Assembly (NCBI GenBank): GCA_947652115.1
Contig: OX393573.1
Coordinates: forward strand, 3,584,772 to 3,648,771
DNA: 64,000 bases
Source of the DNA: Blastomussa wellsi
Lineage: Eukaryota > Cnidaria > Anthozoa > Scleractinia > Plerogyridae
Direction of reading: 5' to 3'
Positions 1 through 13,104 of the stretch are shown here, piece by piece. The notes beneath the pieces were generated by a model, which did not search any database, was not told where the DNA came from, and was given only the letters and a program-made list of their open reading frames with translations. A program made the translations under genes and the position numbers. The stretch's first letter is position 1; each line of letters opens with the position of its first letter.

Positions 1-30
1 CCATGGTTATAATACCCAAATTATGGCCAA

Positions 31-46
31 AATAACCATGGTTATT
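31..46. other. Example of the per-monomer palindrome (16 bp form)
   Basis: The bases here read AATAACCATGGTTATT, which equals its own reverse complement. The standard monomer carries the 14 bp core ATAACCATGGTTAT, also a perfect palindrome. Monomers with GGTTATTAT extend it to 16 bp, as here, and the copy at 240-257 with an extra TTAT extends it to 18 bp. The element recurs about every 35 bp through the window and is disrupted only in scattered copies (for example CCATAGTTAT, CCATTGTTAT, CCATGATTAT). It contains an NcoI site, CCATGG. A dyad like this could bind a dimeric protein or extrude as a small hairpin; neither is shown by sequence alone. Confidence 0.9.
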
Positions 47-239
47 ATACCCAAATTATGGCCAAAATAACCATGGTTATTATACCCAAATTTTGGTCAA
101 AATAACCATGGTTATAATACACAAATTATGGCCAAAATAACCATGGTTATAATACCCAAATTATGGCCAAAATAACCATGGTTATTATACCCAGATTATG
201 GCCAAAATAACCATGGTTATAATACCCAAACTTTGGTTA

Positions 240-450
240 AAATAACCATGGTTATTTATAATACCCAAATTATGGCCAAAATAACCATGGTTATAATACC
301 CAAATTATGGCCAAAATAACCATGGTTATCATAGTCAAATTATGGTCAAAATAACCATGGTTATAATACCCAAATTAGGGCCAAAATAACCATGGTTATT
401 ATACCCGAATTATGGCGAAAATAACCATGGTTATAATACCCAAATTATGG
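240..450 (+). repeat. Diverged copy of the dispersed cassette (first occurrence)
   Basis: This stretch holds a 39 bp monomer with an extra TTAT (GTTATTTATAATACC starts at 251), followed later by ACCCGAATTATGGCGAAAA near 404 and an ATTATGGTCAAAG monomer. The same order of rare variants is seen in the HOR units at 6.9-7.1, 9.2-9.4, 11.2-11.4, 14.1-14.3 and 18.5-18.7 kb and again at 46.75-46.95, 52.95-53.15 and 56.6-56.8 kb. It is therefore an older, isolated relative of that cassette. The rest of the first 0.9 kb is ordinary A/B monomer sequence in which I could not place a clear HOR period. Confidence 0.6.
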
Positions 451-884
451 TCAAAGTAACCATGGTTATAATACCCAAATTATGGCCAAAATAACCATGG
501 TTATTATACCTAAATTATGGCCAAAATAACCATGGTTATAATGCCCAAATTTTTGTCAAAATAACCATGGCTATAATACCCAAATTATGGCGAAAAGAAC
601 CGTGGTTATAATACTCAAATTTTGGTCAAAATAACCATGGTTATAATACCCAAGTTATGGCCAAAATAACCATGGTTATAATACCCAAATTTTGGTCGAA
701 ATAACCATGGTTATAATACCTAAATTATGGCCAAAATAACCATGGTTAGAATACCCAAATTATGGCCAAAATAATCATGGTTATTATACCCAAAATATGG
801 CCAAAATAACCATAGTTATAATACCCAAATTTTGGTCAAAATAACAATGGTTATAATACCCAAATTATGGCCAAAATAACCATG

Positions 885-2695
885 GTTATAATACCCAAAT
901 TATGGCCAAAATAACCATGGTTATAATACCCAAATTATGGCCAAAAAAACCATGGTTATTATACCCAAATTTTGCCAAAATAACCATCGTTATAATACCC
1001 AAATTTTGGTCAAAATAACCAAGGTTATAATACCCAAATTATGGCCAAAAAAAACCATGGTTATAATACCCAAATTTTGGTCAAAATAACCATGGTTATA
1101 ATACCCAAATTATGGCCAAAATAACCATGGTTATAATACCCAAATTTTGGTCAAAATAACCATGGTTATAATACCCAAATTATGGCCAAAATAACCATGG
1201 TTATAATACCCAAATTATGGCCAAAATAACCATGGTTATAATACCCAAATTATGGCAAAAATAACCATGGTTATTATACCCAAATTATGGCCAAAATAAC
1301 CATGGTTATAATACCCAAATTTTGGTCAAAATAACCATGGTTATAATACCCAAATTATGGCCAAAATAACCATGGTTATTATAACCAAATTATGGCCAAA
1401 ATAACCAAGGTTTTAATACCCAAATTATGGCCAAAACAACCAAGGTTATAATTCCCAAATTTTGGCCAAAATAACCATGGTTATAATACCCAAATTATGG
1501 CCAAAATAACCATGGGTATAATACCCAAATTATGGCTAAAATAACCATGGTTATAATACCCAAATTATAGCAAAAATAACCATAATTATAATACCCAAAT
1601 TTTAGTCAAAATAACCATGGTTATAATACCCAAATTATGGCCAAAATAACCATGGTTATAATACCCAAATTATGGCCAAAAAAACCATGGTTATAAGACC
1701 CAAATTTTGGTAAAAATAACCATGGTTATAATTTGGGTATAATAACCATGGTTATAATACCGAAATTTTGGTCAAAATAACCATGGTTATAATACCGAAG
1801 TTATGGCCAAAATAACCATGGTCATCATACCCAAATTTTGGTCAAAATAACCATGGTTATAATACCCAAATTATGTCCAAAATAACCATGGTTATAATTT
1901 CCAAATTATGGCCAAAATAACCATGGTTATAATACCCAAATTTTGGTCAAAATAACCATGGTTATAATACCTAAATTATGGCCAAAATAACCATGGTTAA
2001 AATACCAAAATTTTGGTCAAAATAACCATGGTTATCAAACCAGAATTATGGCCAAAATAACCATGGTTTTAATTCCCAATTTATGGCCAAAATAACCATG
2101 GTTATAATACCCAAATGATGGTCAAAATAACCATGGTTATAATACCCAAATTATGGCCAAAATAACCATGGTTATTATACCGAAATTATGGTTAAAATAA
2201 CCATGGTTATAATACCCAAATTTTGGTCAAAATAACCATGGTTATAATACCCAAATTATGGCCAAAATAACCATGGTTATAATACCCAAATTTTGGTCAA
2301 AACAACCATAGTTATAATACCCAAATTATGGCCAAAATAACCATGCTTATAATACTCAAATTATGGGAAAAATAACCATGGTTATTATACCCAAATTATG
2401 GCCAAAATAACCATGGTTATAGGACCCAAATTTTGGTCAAAATAACTATGGTTAAAATACCAAAATTATGGCCAAAATAACCATGGTTATAATACCGAAA
2501 TTTTGGTCAAAATAACCATGGTTATAATACCCAAATTATGGCCAAAATAACCATGGTCATCATACCCAAATTTTGGTCAAAATAAGGATGGTTATAATAC
2601 CCAAATTATGGCCAAAATAACCATGGTTATAATTTCCAAATTATGGCCAAAATAACCATGGTTATAATACTCAAATTTTAGTCAAAATAACTATG
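885..2695 (+). repeat. 1.82 kb higher-order repeat, copy 1
   Basis: The landmark TTTTGCCAAAATAACC at 970 recurs at 2781, and GGTCATCAT at 1821 recurs at 3642, giving offsets of 1,811 and 1,821 bp. The nominal unit is 52 monomers (1,820 bp). The two offsets are fully explained by a 26 bp monomer at 1720 in this copy (nine bases short) and by one extra A in a poly-A join of the next copy. Within this unit, the stretch from about 1.69 to 1.96 kb is echoed at 2.40-2.70 kb with an offset of 735 bp (21 monomers). Several variants (CAAGGTTATAATTCCC, TATAGCAAAAA, GACCCAAATTTTGGTAAAAA, ACCGAAATTATGGTTAAAA) are shared with the 21-26 kb and 34-35 kb regions. Confidence 0.8.
1720..1751 (-). repeat. Short inverted monomer fragment
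   Basis: The 26 bp monomer starting at 1720 is followed directly by the next CCATGG at 1746. From 1729 to 1751 the + strand is the exact reverse complement of the start of a normal monomer; its diagnostic bases are TTTGGGTATAATAACC, where the forward array always shows CCCAAA. The homologous position in the next HOR copy (about 3.53-3.57 kb) has an ordinary 35 bp forward monomer, so the event is specific to copy 1. Because CCATGG and its flanks are palindromic, the breakpoints cannot be fixed exactly. It is the only polarity switch I noticed in the window. Confidence 0.85.
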
Positions 2696-3930
2696 GTTAT
2701 AACACCCAAATTATGACCAAAATAACCATGGTTATAATACCCAAATTATGGCCAAAATAACCATGGTTTTTATACCCAAATTTTGCCAAAATAACCATGG
2801 TTATAATACCCAAATTTTGGTCAAAATAACCAAGGTTATAATACCCAAATTATGGCCAAAAAAAAACCATGGTTATAATACCCAAATTTTGGTCAAAATA
2901 ACCATGGTTATAATACCCAAATTATGGCCAAAATAACCATGGTTATAATACCCAAATTTTGGTCAAAATAACCATGGTTATAATACCCAAATTATGGCCA
3001 AAATAACCATGGTTATAATACCCAAATTATGGCCAAAATAACCATGGTTATAATACCCAAATTATGGCAAAAATAACCATGGTTATTATACCCAAATTAT
3101 GGCCAAAATAACCATGGTTATAATACCCAAATTTTGGTCAAAATAACCATGGTTATAATACCCAAATTATGGCCAAAATAACCATGGTTATTATACCCAA
3201 ATTATGGCCAAAATAACCAGGGTTATAATACCCAAATTATGGCCAAAACAACCAAGGTTATAATTTCCAAATTATGGCCAAAATAACCATGGTTATAATA
3301 CCCAAATTATGGCCAAAATAACCATGGTTATAATACCCAAATTATGGCTAAAATAACCATGGTTATAATACCCAAATTATAGCAAAAATAACCATGGTTA
3401 TAATACCCAAGTTTTAGTCAAAATAACCATGGTTATAATACCCAAATTATGGCCAAAATAACCATGGTTAAAATACCCAAATTATGGCCAAAAAAACCAT
3501 GGTTATAAGACCCAAATTTTGGTAAAAATAACTATAGTTATAATACCCAAATTATGGCCAAAATAACCATGGTTATAATACCGAAATTTTGGTCAAAATA
3601 ACCATGGTTATAATACCGAAGTTATGGCCAAAATAACCATGGTCATCATACCCAAATTTTGGTCAAAATAACCATGGTTATAATACCTAAATTATGTCCA
3701 AAATAACCATGGTTATAATTTCCAAATTATGGCCAAAATAACCATGGTTATAATACCCAAATTTTGGTCAAAATAACCATGGTTATAATACCCAAATTAT
3801 GGCCAAAATAACCATGGTTATAATACAAAAATTTTCGTCAAAAAAACCATGGTTATAAAACCAGAATTATGGCCAAAATAACCATGGTTATAATTTCCAA
3901 ATTATGGCCAAAATAACCATGGTTATAATA
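2696..3930 (+). repeat. 1.82 kb higher-order repeat, partial copy 2
   Basis: This stretch follows 885-2100 monomer by monomer at an offset of 1,811-1,821 bp, including TTTTGCC near 2781, GGCAAAAATAACC near 3067, the GACCCAAATTTTGGTAAAAA monomer near 3510 and GGTCATCAT at 3641. It departs from copy 1 after about 3.92 kb, where copy 1 (after 2.10 kb) carries ACCGAAATTATGGTTAAAA and this copy goes on into the 595 bp family. An open stretch of 62 codons at 2748-2936 lies here; it exists only because monomers without the usual TAA happen to follow each other and is not called as a gene. Confidence 0.75.
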
Positions 3931-3959
3931 CCCAAATTTTGGTCAAAATAACCATGGTT

Positions 3960-4554
3960 ATAATACCCAAGTTATGGCCAAAATAACCATGGCTATAATA
4001 CCCAAATTATGGCCAAAATAACCATGGTTATAATACCCAAATTTTGGTCAAAATAACCATGGTTATAATATCCGAATTATGGCCAAAATAACCATGGTTA
4101 TAATACCCAAATTTTGTTCAAAATAACCATGGTTATAATACCCAAATTGTGGCCAAAATAACCATGGTTATAATACCCAAATTATGGCCAAAACAACCAT
4201 TGTTATTATACCCAATTTATGGCCATAATAACAATGGTTATAATGCCCAAATTTTGTTCAAAATAACCATGGTTATAATACCCAAATTGTGGCCAAAATA
4301 ACCATGGTTATAATACCCAAATTATGGCAAAAATAACCATGGTTACAACACCCAAATTATGGCCAAAATAACCATGGTTATATTACCGAAATTTTTATCA
4401 AAAAAACCATGGTTACACTACCCAAATTATGGCCAAAAAAAACATGGTTATAATACCCAAATTATGGCCAAAGACACCATGGTTATAATAACCAAATTTT
4501 GGTCAAAATAACCATGGTTATAATACCAAAATTATGGCCAAAATAACCATGGTT
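3960..4554 (+). repeat. 595 bp (17-monomer) tandem repeat, copy 1
   Basis: The landmarks GTTATGGCC followed by CCATGGCTATAAT at 3971, TAATGCCCAAATTTTGTTC at 4241 and GGTTACAACACCC at 4341 each recur exactly 595 bp later. This is exactly 17 monomers. The two copies differ at only a few positions, for example CAATTTATGG against CAAATTATGG and ATTTTTATCAAAAAAACC against ATTTTTGTCAAAATAACC. The block is related to the left part of the 2.24 kb HOR that follows (shared ATATCCGAATTATGG, ATTTTGTTCAAAA, AATTGTGGCC and ACCGAAATTTTTGTC), so it may be the older source of that segment. Confidence 0.85.
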
Positions 4555-5149
4555 ATAATACCCAAGTTATGGCCAAAATAACCATGGCTATAATACCCAA
4601 ATTATGGCCAAAATAACCATGGTTATAATACCCAAATTTTGGTCAAAATAACCATGGTTATAATATCCGAATTATGGCCAAAATAACCATGGTTATAATA
4701 CCCAAATTTTGTTCAAAATAACCATGGTTATAATACCCAAATTGTGGCCAAAATAACCATGGTTATAATACCCAAATTATGGCCAAAACAACCATTGTTA
4801 TTATACCCAAATTATGGCCATAATAACAATGGTTATAATGCCCAAATTTTGTTCAAAATAACCATGGTTATAATACCCAAATTGTGGCCAAAATAACCAT
4901 GGTTATAATACCCAAATTATGGCAAAAATAACCATGGTTACAACACCCAAATTATGGCCAAAATAACCATGGTTATATTACCGAAATTTTTGTCAAAATA
5001 ACCATGGTTATACTACCCAAATTATGGCCAAAAAAACCATGGTTATAATACCCAAATTATGGCCAAAGACACCATGGTTATAATAACCAAATTTTGGTCA
5101 AAATAACCATGGTTATAATACCAAAATTATGGCCAAAATAACCATGGTT
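4555..5149 (+). repeat. 595 bp (17-monomer) tandem repeat, copy 2
   Basis: This is the second member of the exact 595 bp pair, with the corresponding landmarks at 4566, 4836 and 4936. It runs straight into CCAATATGTGGCC (5157), a variant that also ends the equivalent segment in the 2.24 kb HOR units at 6488, 8730 and 10763. Between 5.15 and 5.9 kb the monomers are a mixed A/B stretch carrying variants (AATAATGGCC, TTAAGGCT, ATATCCGAATT) that later appear in the HOR. I could not assign it a clear period of its own. Confidence 0.82.
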
Positions 5150-5889
5150 ATAATACCCAATATGTGGCCAAAAAAACCATTGTTATTATACCCAAATTAT
5201 GGCCAAAATAACCATGGTTATAATACCCAAATTTTGGTCAAAATAACCATGGTTATAATACCCAAATTATGGCCAAAATAACCATGGTTATAATACCCAA
5301 ATTATGGCCAAAATAACCATGGTTATTATTCCCAAATTATGGCAAAAATAACCGAGGTTATAATACCCAAATTTTGGTCAAAAAAACCATGGTTATAATA
5401 CCCAAATTATGGCCAAAATAATTATGGTTATAATTCCCAAATAATGGCCAAAATAACCATGGTTATAATACCTAAATTATGGCCAAAATAACCATGGTTA
5501 TAATACCCAAATTAAGGCTAAAATAACCATGGTTATTATACCCAAATTATGGTCAAAATAACCATGGTTATAATACCCAAATTTTGGCCAAAATAACCAT
5601 GGTTATAATACCCAAATTTTGGTCAAAATAACCATGGTTATAATATCCGAATTATGGCCAAAATAACCATGGTTATAATACCCAAATTTTGGTCAAAATA
5701 ACCATGGTTATAATACCCAAATTATGGCCAAAATAACCATAGTTATTATACCCGAATTATGGCAAAAATAACCATGGTTATAATACCCAAATTTTGGTCA
5801 AAATAACCATGGTTATAATACCCAAATTATTTTCAAAATAACTATGGTTATAATACCCAAATTATGGCCAAAATAACCATGGTTATTAT

Positions 5890-8131
5890 ACCCAAATTAA
5901 GGCTAAAATAACCATGGTTATTATACCCAAATTATGGCCAAAATAACCATGGTTATAATACCCAAATTATGGCCAAAACAACCATGGTTATTATACCCAA
6001 ATTATGGCCAAAATAACAATGGTTATAATGCCCAAATTTTTGTCAAAATAACCATGGCTATAATACCCAAATTATGGCCAAAATAACCATGGTTATAATA
6101 CCCAAATTTTGGTCAAAATAACCATGGTTATAATATCCGAATTATGGCCAAAATAACCATGGTTATAATACCCAAATTTTGTTCAAAATAACCATGGTTA
6201 TAATACCCAAATTGTGGCCAAAATAACCATGGTTATAATACCCAAATTATGGCAAAAATAACCATGGTTATTATACCTAAAATTATGGCCAAAATAACCA
6301 TGGTTATATTACCGAAATTTTTGTCAAAATAACCATGGTTATAAAACCCAAATTATGGTCAAAAAAACCATGGTTATAATACCCAAATTATGGACAAAGA
6401 AACCATGGTTATAATAACCAAATTTTGGTCAAAATAACCATGGTTATAATACCAAAATTATGGCCAAAATAACCATGGTTATAATACCCAATATGTGGCC
6501 AAAAAAACCATTGTTATTATACCCAAATTATGGCCAAAATAACCATGGTTATAATACCCAAATTTTGGTCAAAATAACCATGGTTATAATACCCAATTTT
6601 GGCCAAAATAACCATGGTTATAATACCCAAATTATGGCCAAAATAACCATGATTATTATACCCAAATTTTGGTCTAAATAACCGTCGTTATAATACTCAA
6701 ATTTTGGTCAAAAAAACCATGGTTATAATACCCAAATTATGGCCAAAATAACCATGGTTATAATTCCCAAATAATGGCCAAAATAACCATGGTTATAATA
6801 CCTAAATTATGGCCAAAATAACCATTGTTATAATACCCAAATTAAGGCTAAAATAACAATGGTTATTATACCCAAATTATGGCCAAAATAACCATGGTTA
6901 TAATACCCAAATTTTGGTCAAAATAACCATGGTTATTTATAATACCCAAATTATGGCGAAAATAACCATGGTTATAATACCCAAATTATGGCCAAAATAA
7001 CCATGGTTATAATACTCAAATTTTGGTCAAAATAACCATGGTTATAATACCCAAATTATGGCCAAAATAACCATGGTTATTATACCCGAATTATGGCAAA
7101 AATAACCATGGTTATAATACCCAAATTATGGTCAAAATAACTATGGTTATAATACCCAAATTATGGCCAAAATAACCATGGTTATTATACCCAAATTATG
7201 GCCAAAATAACCATGGTTATAATACCCAAATTTTGGTCAAAATAACCATGGTTATAATACCCAAATTTTGGCCAAAAAAACCATGGTTATAATACCCAAA
7301 TTTTGGTCAAAATAACCATGGTTATAATATCCGAATTATGGCCAAAATAACCATGGTTATAATACCCAAATTTTGGTCAAAATAACCATGGTTATAATAC
7401 CCAAATTATGGCCAAAATAACCATGGTTATCATAGTCCAATTTTGGTCAAAATAACCATGGTTATAATACCCAAATTATGGCCAAAATAACCATGGTTAT
7501 AATACCCAAATTTTGGTCAAAATAACCATGGTTATAATACCCAAGTTATGGCCAAAATAACCATGGTTATAATACCCAAATTATGGCCAAAATAACCTTG
7601 GTTATTATACCCAAATTATAGCCAAAATAACCATGGTTATAATACCCAAATTATGGCAAAAAAACCATGGTTATTATACCCAAATTTTGGTAAAAATAAC
7701 CATGGTTATAATACCAAAATTATCGCCAAAATAACCATGGATATAATACCCAAATTATGGCCAAAATAACCATAGTTATAATACTCAAATTTTGGTCAAA
7801 ATAACCATGGTTACAATACCCAAGTTATGGCCAAAATAACCATGGTTATAATACCCAAATTTTTGTCAAAATAACCATGGTTATAATACCCAAATTATGG
7901 CCGAAATAGCCATGGTTATAATACCCAATATGTGGCCAAAATAATCATGGTTATTATACCCAAATTATAGCCAAAATAACAATGGTTATAATGCCCAAAT
8001 TTTTGTCAAAATAACCATGGCTATAATACCCAAATTATGGCCAAAATAACAATGGTTATAATGCCCAAATTTTTGTCAAAATAACCATGGCTATAATACC
8101 CAAATTATGGCCAAAATAACCATGGTTATTA
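5890..8131 (+). repeat. 2.24 kb higher-order repeat, unit 1
   Basis: Landmarks recur at 2,242-2,243 bp (64 monomers plus two or three bases): TTAAGGCTAAAATAACC near 5898 and 8141, CAATATGTGGCCAAAAAAACC at 6489 and 8731, the TTAT-insertion monomer at 6932 and 9174, and CAATATGTGGCCAAAATAATC at 7926 and 10169. The one-base differences come from an extra A in ACCTAAAATTATGG near 6.28 kb in this unit and a longer poly-A join near 9.90 kb in the next. Open stretches of 73 codons at 6460-6681 and at the same place in the next two units are products of the repeat and not genes. Confidence 0.88.
6681..7095 (+). repeat. Dispersed cassette, representative copy in the left half
   Basis: The cassette is an ordered run of rare monomers: ACCGTCGTTATAATA, a B monomer ending CAAAAAAACC, TAATTCCCAAATAATGGCC, ACCTAAATT, AAATTAAGGCT, GTTATTTATAATACC, ACTCAAATTTTGG, and ACCCGAATTATGGC. 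The same order is seen starting at about 8.92, 10.95, 13.89 and 18.34 kb (the last shortened by 70 bp). Confidence 0.85.
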
Positions 8132-10345
8132 TACCCAAATTAAGGCTAAAATAACCATGGTTATTATACCCAAATTATGGCCAAAATAACCATGGTTATA
8201 ATACCCAAATTATGGCCAAAACAACCATGGTTATTATACCCAAATTATGGCCAAAATAACAATGGTTATAATGCCCAAATTTTTGTCAAAATAACCATGG
8301 CTATAATACCCAAATTATGGCCAAAATAACCATGGTTATAATACCCAAATTTTGGTCAAAATAACCATGGTTATAATATCCGAATTATGGCCAAAATAAC
8401 CATGGTTATAATACCCAAATTTTGTTCAAAATAACCATGGTTATAATACCCAAATTGTGGCCAAAATAACCATGGTTATAATACCCAAATTATGGCAAAA
8501 ATAACCATGGTTATTATACCCAAATTATGGCCAAAATAACCATGGTTATATTACCGAAATTTTTGTCAAAATAACCATGGTTATAAAACCCAAATTATGG
8601 TCAAAAAAACCATGGTTATAATACCCAAATTATGGACAAAGAAACCATGGTTATAATAACCAAATTTTGGTCAAAATAACCATGGTTATAATACCAAAAT
8701 TATGGCCAAAATAACCATGGTTATAATACCCAATATGTGGCCAAAAAAACCATTGTTATTATACCCAAATTATGGCCAAAATAACCATGGTTATAATACC
8801 CAAATTTTGGTCAAAATAACCATGGTTATAATACCCAATTTTGGCCAAAATAACCATGGTTATAATACCCAAATTATGGCCAAAATAACCATGGTTATTA
8901 TACCCAAATTTTGGCCTAAATAACCGTCGTTATAATACCCAAATTTTGGTCAAAAAAACCATGGTTATAATACCCAAATTATGGCCAAAATAACCATGGT
9001 TATAATTCCCAAATAATGGCCAAAATAACCATGGTTATAATACCTAAATTATGGCCAAAATAACCATTGTTATAATACCCAAATTAAGGCTAAAATAACA
9101 ATGGTTATTATACCCAAATTATGGCCAAAATAACCATGGTTATAATACCCAAATTTTGGTCAAAATAACCATGGTTATTTATAATACCCAAATTATGGCG
9201 AAAATAACCATGGTTATAATACCCAAATTATGGCCAAAATAACCATGGTTATAATACTCAAATTTTGGTCAAAATAACCATGGTTATAATACCCAAATTA
9301 TGGCCAAAATAACCATGGTTATTATACCCGAATTATGGCAAAAATAACCATGGTTATAATACCCAAATTATGGTCAAAATAACTATGGTTATAATACCCA
9401 AATTATGGCCAAAATAACCATGGTTATTATACCCAAATTATGGCCAAAATAACCATGGTTATAATACCCAAATTTTGGTCAAAATAACCATGGTTATAAT
9501 ACCCAAATTTTGGCCAAAAAAACCATGGTTATAATACCCAAATTTTGGTCAAAATAACCATGGTTATAATATCCGAATTATGGCCAAAATAACCATGGTT
9601 ATAATACCCAAATTTTGGTCAAAATAACCATGGTTATAATACCCAAATTATGGCCAAAATAACCATGGTTATCATAGTCCAATTTTGGTCAAAATAACCA
9701 TGGTTATAATACCCAAATTATGGCCAAAATAACCATGGTTATAATACCCAAATTTTGGTCAAAATAACCATGGTTATAATACCCAAGTTATGGCCAAAAT
9801 AACCATGGTTATAATACCCAAATTATGGCCAAAATAACCTTGGTTATTATACCCAAATTATAGCCAAAATAACCATGGTTATAATACCCAAATTATGGCA
9901 AAAAAAACCATGGTTATTATACCCAAATTTTGGTAAAAATAACCATGGTTATAATACCAAAATTATCGCCAAAATAACCATGGATATAATACCCAAATTA
10001 TGGCCAAAATAACCATGGTTATAATACTCAAATTTTGGTCAAAATAACCATGGTTACAATACCCAAGTTATGGCCAAAATAACCATGGTTATAATACCCA
10101 AATTTTTGTCAAAATAACCATGGTTATAATACCCAAATTATGGCCGAAATAGCCATGGTTATAATACCCAATATGTGGCCAAAATAATCATGGTTATTAT
10201 ACCCAAATTATAGCCAAAATAACAATGGTTATAATGCCCAAATTTTTGTCAAAATAACCATGGCTATAATACCCAAATTATGGCCAAAATAACAATGGTT
10301 ATAATGCCCAAATTTTTGTCAAAATAACCATGGCTATAATACCCA
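8132..10345 (+). repeat. 2.24 kb higher-order repeat, unit 2
   Basis: This unit matches unit 1 almost base for base across 2.2 kb. Small differences are visible, for example TTGGCCTAAATAACCGTCG near 8.92 kb against TTGGTCTAAATAACCGTCG near 6.68 kb. The close match, despite many shared rare variants per unit, means the duplication is young relative to divergence between neighbouring monomers. Confidence 0.88.
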
Positions 10346-12030
10346 AATTATGGCCAAAATAACCATGGTTATAATACCCAAATTTTGGTCAAAATAACCA
10401 TGGTTATAATATCCGAATTATGGCCAAAATAACCATGGTTATAATACCCAAATTTTGTTCAAAATAACCATGGTTATAATACCCAAATTGTGGCCAAAAT
10501 AACCATGGTTATAATACCCAAATTATGGCAAAAATAACCATGGTTATTATACCCAAATTATGGCCAAAATAACCATGGTTATATTACCGAAATTTTTGTC
10601 AAAATAACCATGGTTATAAAACCCAAATTATGGTCAAAAAAACCATGGTTATAATACCCAAATTATGGACAAAGAAACCATGGTTATAATAACCAAATTT
10701 TGGTCAAAATAACCATGGTTATAATACCAAAATTATGGCCAAAATAACCATGGTTATAATACCCAATATGTGGCCAAAAAAACCATTGTTATTGTACCCA
10801 AATTATGGCCAAAATAACCATTGTTATAATACCCAAATTTTGGTCAAAATAACCATGGTTATAATACCCAATTTTGGCCAAAATAACCATGGTTATAATA
10901 CCCAAATTATGGCCAAAATAACCATGGTTATTATACCCAAATTTTGGCCTAAATAACCGTCGTTATAATACCCAAATTTTGGTCAAAAAAACCATGGTTA
11001 TAATACCCAAATTATGGCCAAAATAATTATGGTTATAATTCCCAAATAATGGCCAAAATAACCATGGTTATAATACCTAAATTATGGCCAAAATAACCAT
11101 TGTTATAATACCCAAATTAAGGCTAAAATAACAATGGTTATTATACCCAAATTATGGCCAAAATAACCATGGTTATAATACCCAAATTTTGGTCAAAATA
11201 ACCATGGTTATTTATAATACCCAAATTATGGCGAAAATAACCATGGTTATAATACCCAAATTATGGCCAAAATAACCATGGTTATAATACTCAAATTTTG
11301 GTCAAAATAAAAATGGTTATAATACCCAAATTATGGCCAAAATAACCATGGTTATTATACCCGAATTATGGCAAAAATAACCATGGTTATAATACCCAAA
11401 TTATGGTCAAAATAACTATGGTTATAATACCCAAATTATGGCCAAAATAACCATGGTTATTATACCCAAATTATGGCCAAAATAACCATGGTTATAATAC
11501 CCAAATTTTGGTCAAAATAACCATGGTTATAATACCCAAATTTTGGCCAAAAAAACCATGGTTATAATACCCAAATTTTGGTCAAAATAACCATGGTTAT
11601 AATATCCGAATTATGGCCAAAATAACCATGGTTATAATACCCAAATTTTGGTCAAAATAACCATGGTTATAATACTCAAATTTTGGTCAAAATAACCATG
11701 GTTATAATACCCAAATTATGGCAAAAAAACCATGGTTATTATACCCAAATTTTGGTAAAAATAACCATGGTTATAATACCAAAATTATCGCCAAAATAAC
11801 CATGGATATAATACCCAAATTATGGCCAAAATAACCATGGTTATAATACTCAAATTTTGGTCAAAATAACCATGGTTACAATACCCAAGTTATGGCCAAA
11901 ATAACCATGGTTATAATACCCAAATTTTTGTCAAAATAACCATGGTTATAATACCAAAATTATGGCCGAAATAGCCATGGTTATAATACCCAATATGTGG
12001 CCAAAATAATCATGGTTATTATACCCAAAT
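10346..12030 (+). repeat. 2.0 kb higher-order repeat, unit 3 (shortened)
   Basis: The unit repeats the landmarks of units 1 and 2, but the offset falls to 2,033 bp for CAATATGTGG (8731 to 10764) and the TTAT monomer (9174 to 11207), and to 1,822 bp for the GCCATGGTTATAATACCCAA-TATG landmark (10169 to 11991). About 209 bp (six monomers) near its start and another six-monomer block near 11.67 kb are missing relative to unit 2. Both losses keep the 35 bp register. From 12.03 to 12.48 kb a different set of variants appears (ATTTTAATCAAAA, ATTTCCAAATTTT, CCAAGGTATGG). Confidence 0.8.
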
Positions 12031-12479
12031 TATAGCCAAAATAACCTTGGTTATAATACCCAAATTTTAATCAAAATAACCATGGTTATAATACCCAAAT
12101 TATGGCCAAAATAACCATGGTTATAATACAAAAATTATGGCCAAAATAACCATGGTTATAATACCCAAATTATGGCAAAAATAACCATGGTTATTATACC
12201 CAAATTATGGCCAAAATAACCATGGTTATAATTTCCAAATTTTGGTCAAAATAACCATGGTTATAATACCCAAATTATGGCCAAAACAACCATGGTTATA
12301 ATACCCAATTTTTGGTCAAAATAACCATTGTTATAATACCCGAATTATGGCCAATATAACCATTGTTATAAAAACCCAAATTTTTGTCAAAATAACCATG
12401 GTTATAATACCCAAGGTATGGCCAAAATAACCATCGTTATAATTCTCAAAATATGGCAAAAATAACCATGGTTATAATA

Positions 12480-13104
12480 CCCAAATTATGGCAAAAATAA
12501 CCATGGTTATAATACCCAAATTATGGCCAAAATAACCATGGTTATAATACTCAAATTTTGGTCAAAATAACCATGGTTATAATACCCAAATTATGGCCAA
12601 AATAACCATGGTTATTATACCCGAATTATGGCAAAAATAACCATGGTTATAATACCCAAATTATGGTCAAAATAACTATGGTTATAATACCCAAATTATG
12701 GCCAAAATAACCATGGTTATTATACCCAAATTATGGCGAAAATAACCATGGTTATAATACCCAAATTTTGGTCAAAATAACCATGGTTATAATACCCAAA
12801 TTTTGGCCAAAAAAACCATGGTTATAATACCCAAATTTTGGTCAAAATAACCATGGTTATAATATCCGAATTATGGCCAAAATAACCATGGTTATAATAC
12901 CCAAATTTTGGTCAAAATAACCATGGTTATAATACCCAAATTATGGCCAAAATAACCATGGTTATCATAGTCCAATTTTGGTCAAAATAACCATGGTTAT
13001 AATACCCAAATTATGGCCAAAATAACCATGGTTATAATACCCAAATTTTGGTCAAAATAACCATGGTTATAATACCCAAGTTATGGCCAAAATAACCATG
13101 GTTA
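12480..13104 (+). repeat. Partial further copy of the 2.24 kb family
   Basis: The order ACTCAAATTTTGGTC, ACCCGAATTATGGC, ATTATGGTCAAAATAACTATGG, ATTTTGGCCAAAAAAACC, ATATCCGAATT and CATAGTCCAATTTTGG repeats that of 7.0-7.5, 9.25-9.7 and (in part) 11.3-11.6 kb. The block leads directly into the 4.4 kb HOR family, which reuses much of the same material, so the two families are clearly related. Confidence 0.65.

Noticed and set aside
2748..2936. Open reading frame of 62 codons
   Set aside because: It is made wholly of monomer sequence translated in rotating frames (35 is not divisible by three). It is open only because AAAATAA is altered to AAAAAAA in one monomer. No start context, codon bias or homology distinct from the repeat is seen.
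6593..6602. CCAATTTTGG, a perfect CArG (MADS/SRF) box
   Set aside because: It arises from loss of one A in the standard CCAAATTTTGG, which has seven A/T and does not fit the CC(A/T)6GG rule. It occurs only in a few 34 bp monomers copied with the HOR, so there is no sign of selection.
6460..6681. Open reading frame of 73 codons, repeated at 8702-8923 and 10735-10956
   Set aside because: The three copies are the same place in successive 2.24 kb HOR units and consist only of satellite monomers. Their conservation is explained by duplication of the HOR, not by selection on a protein.
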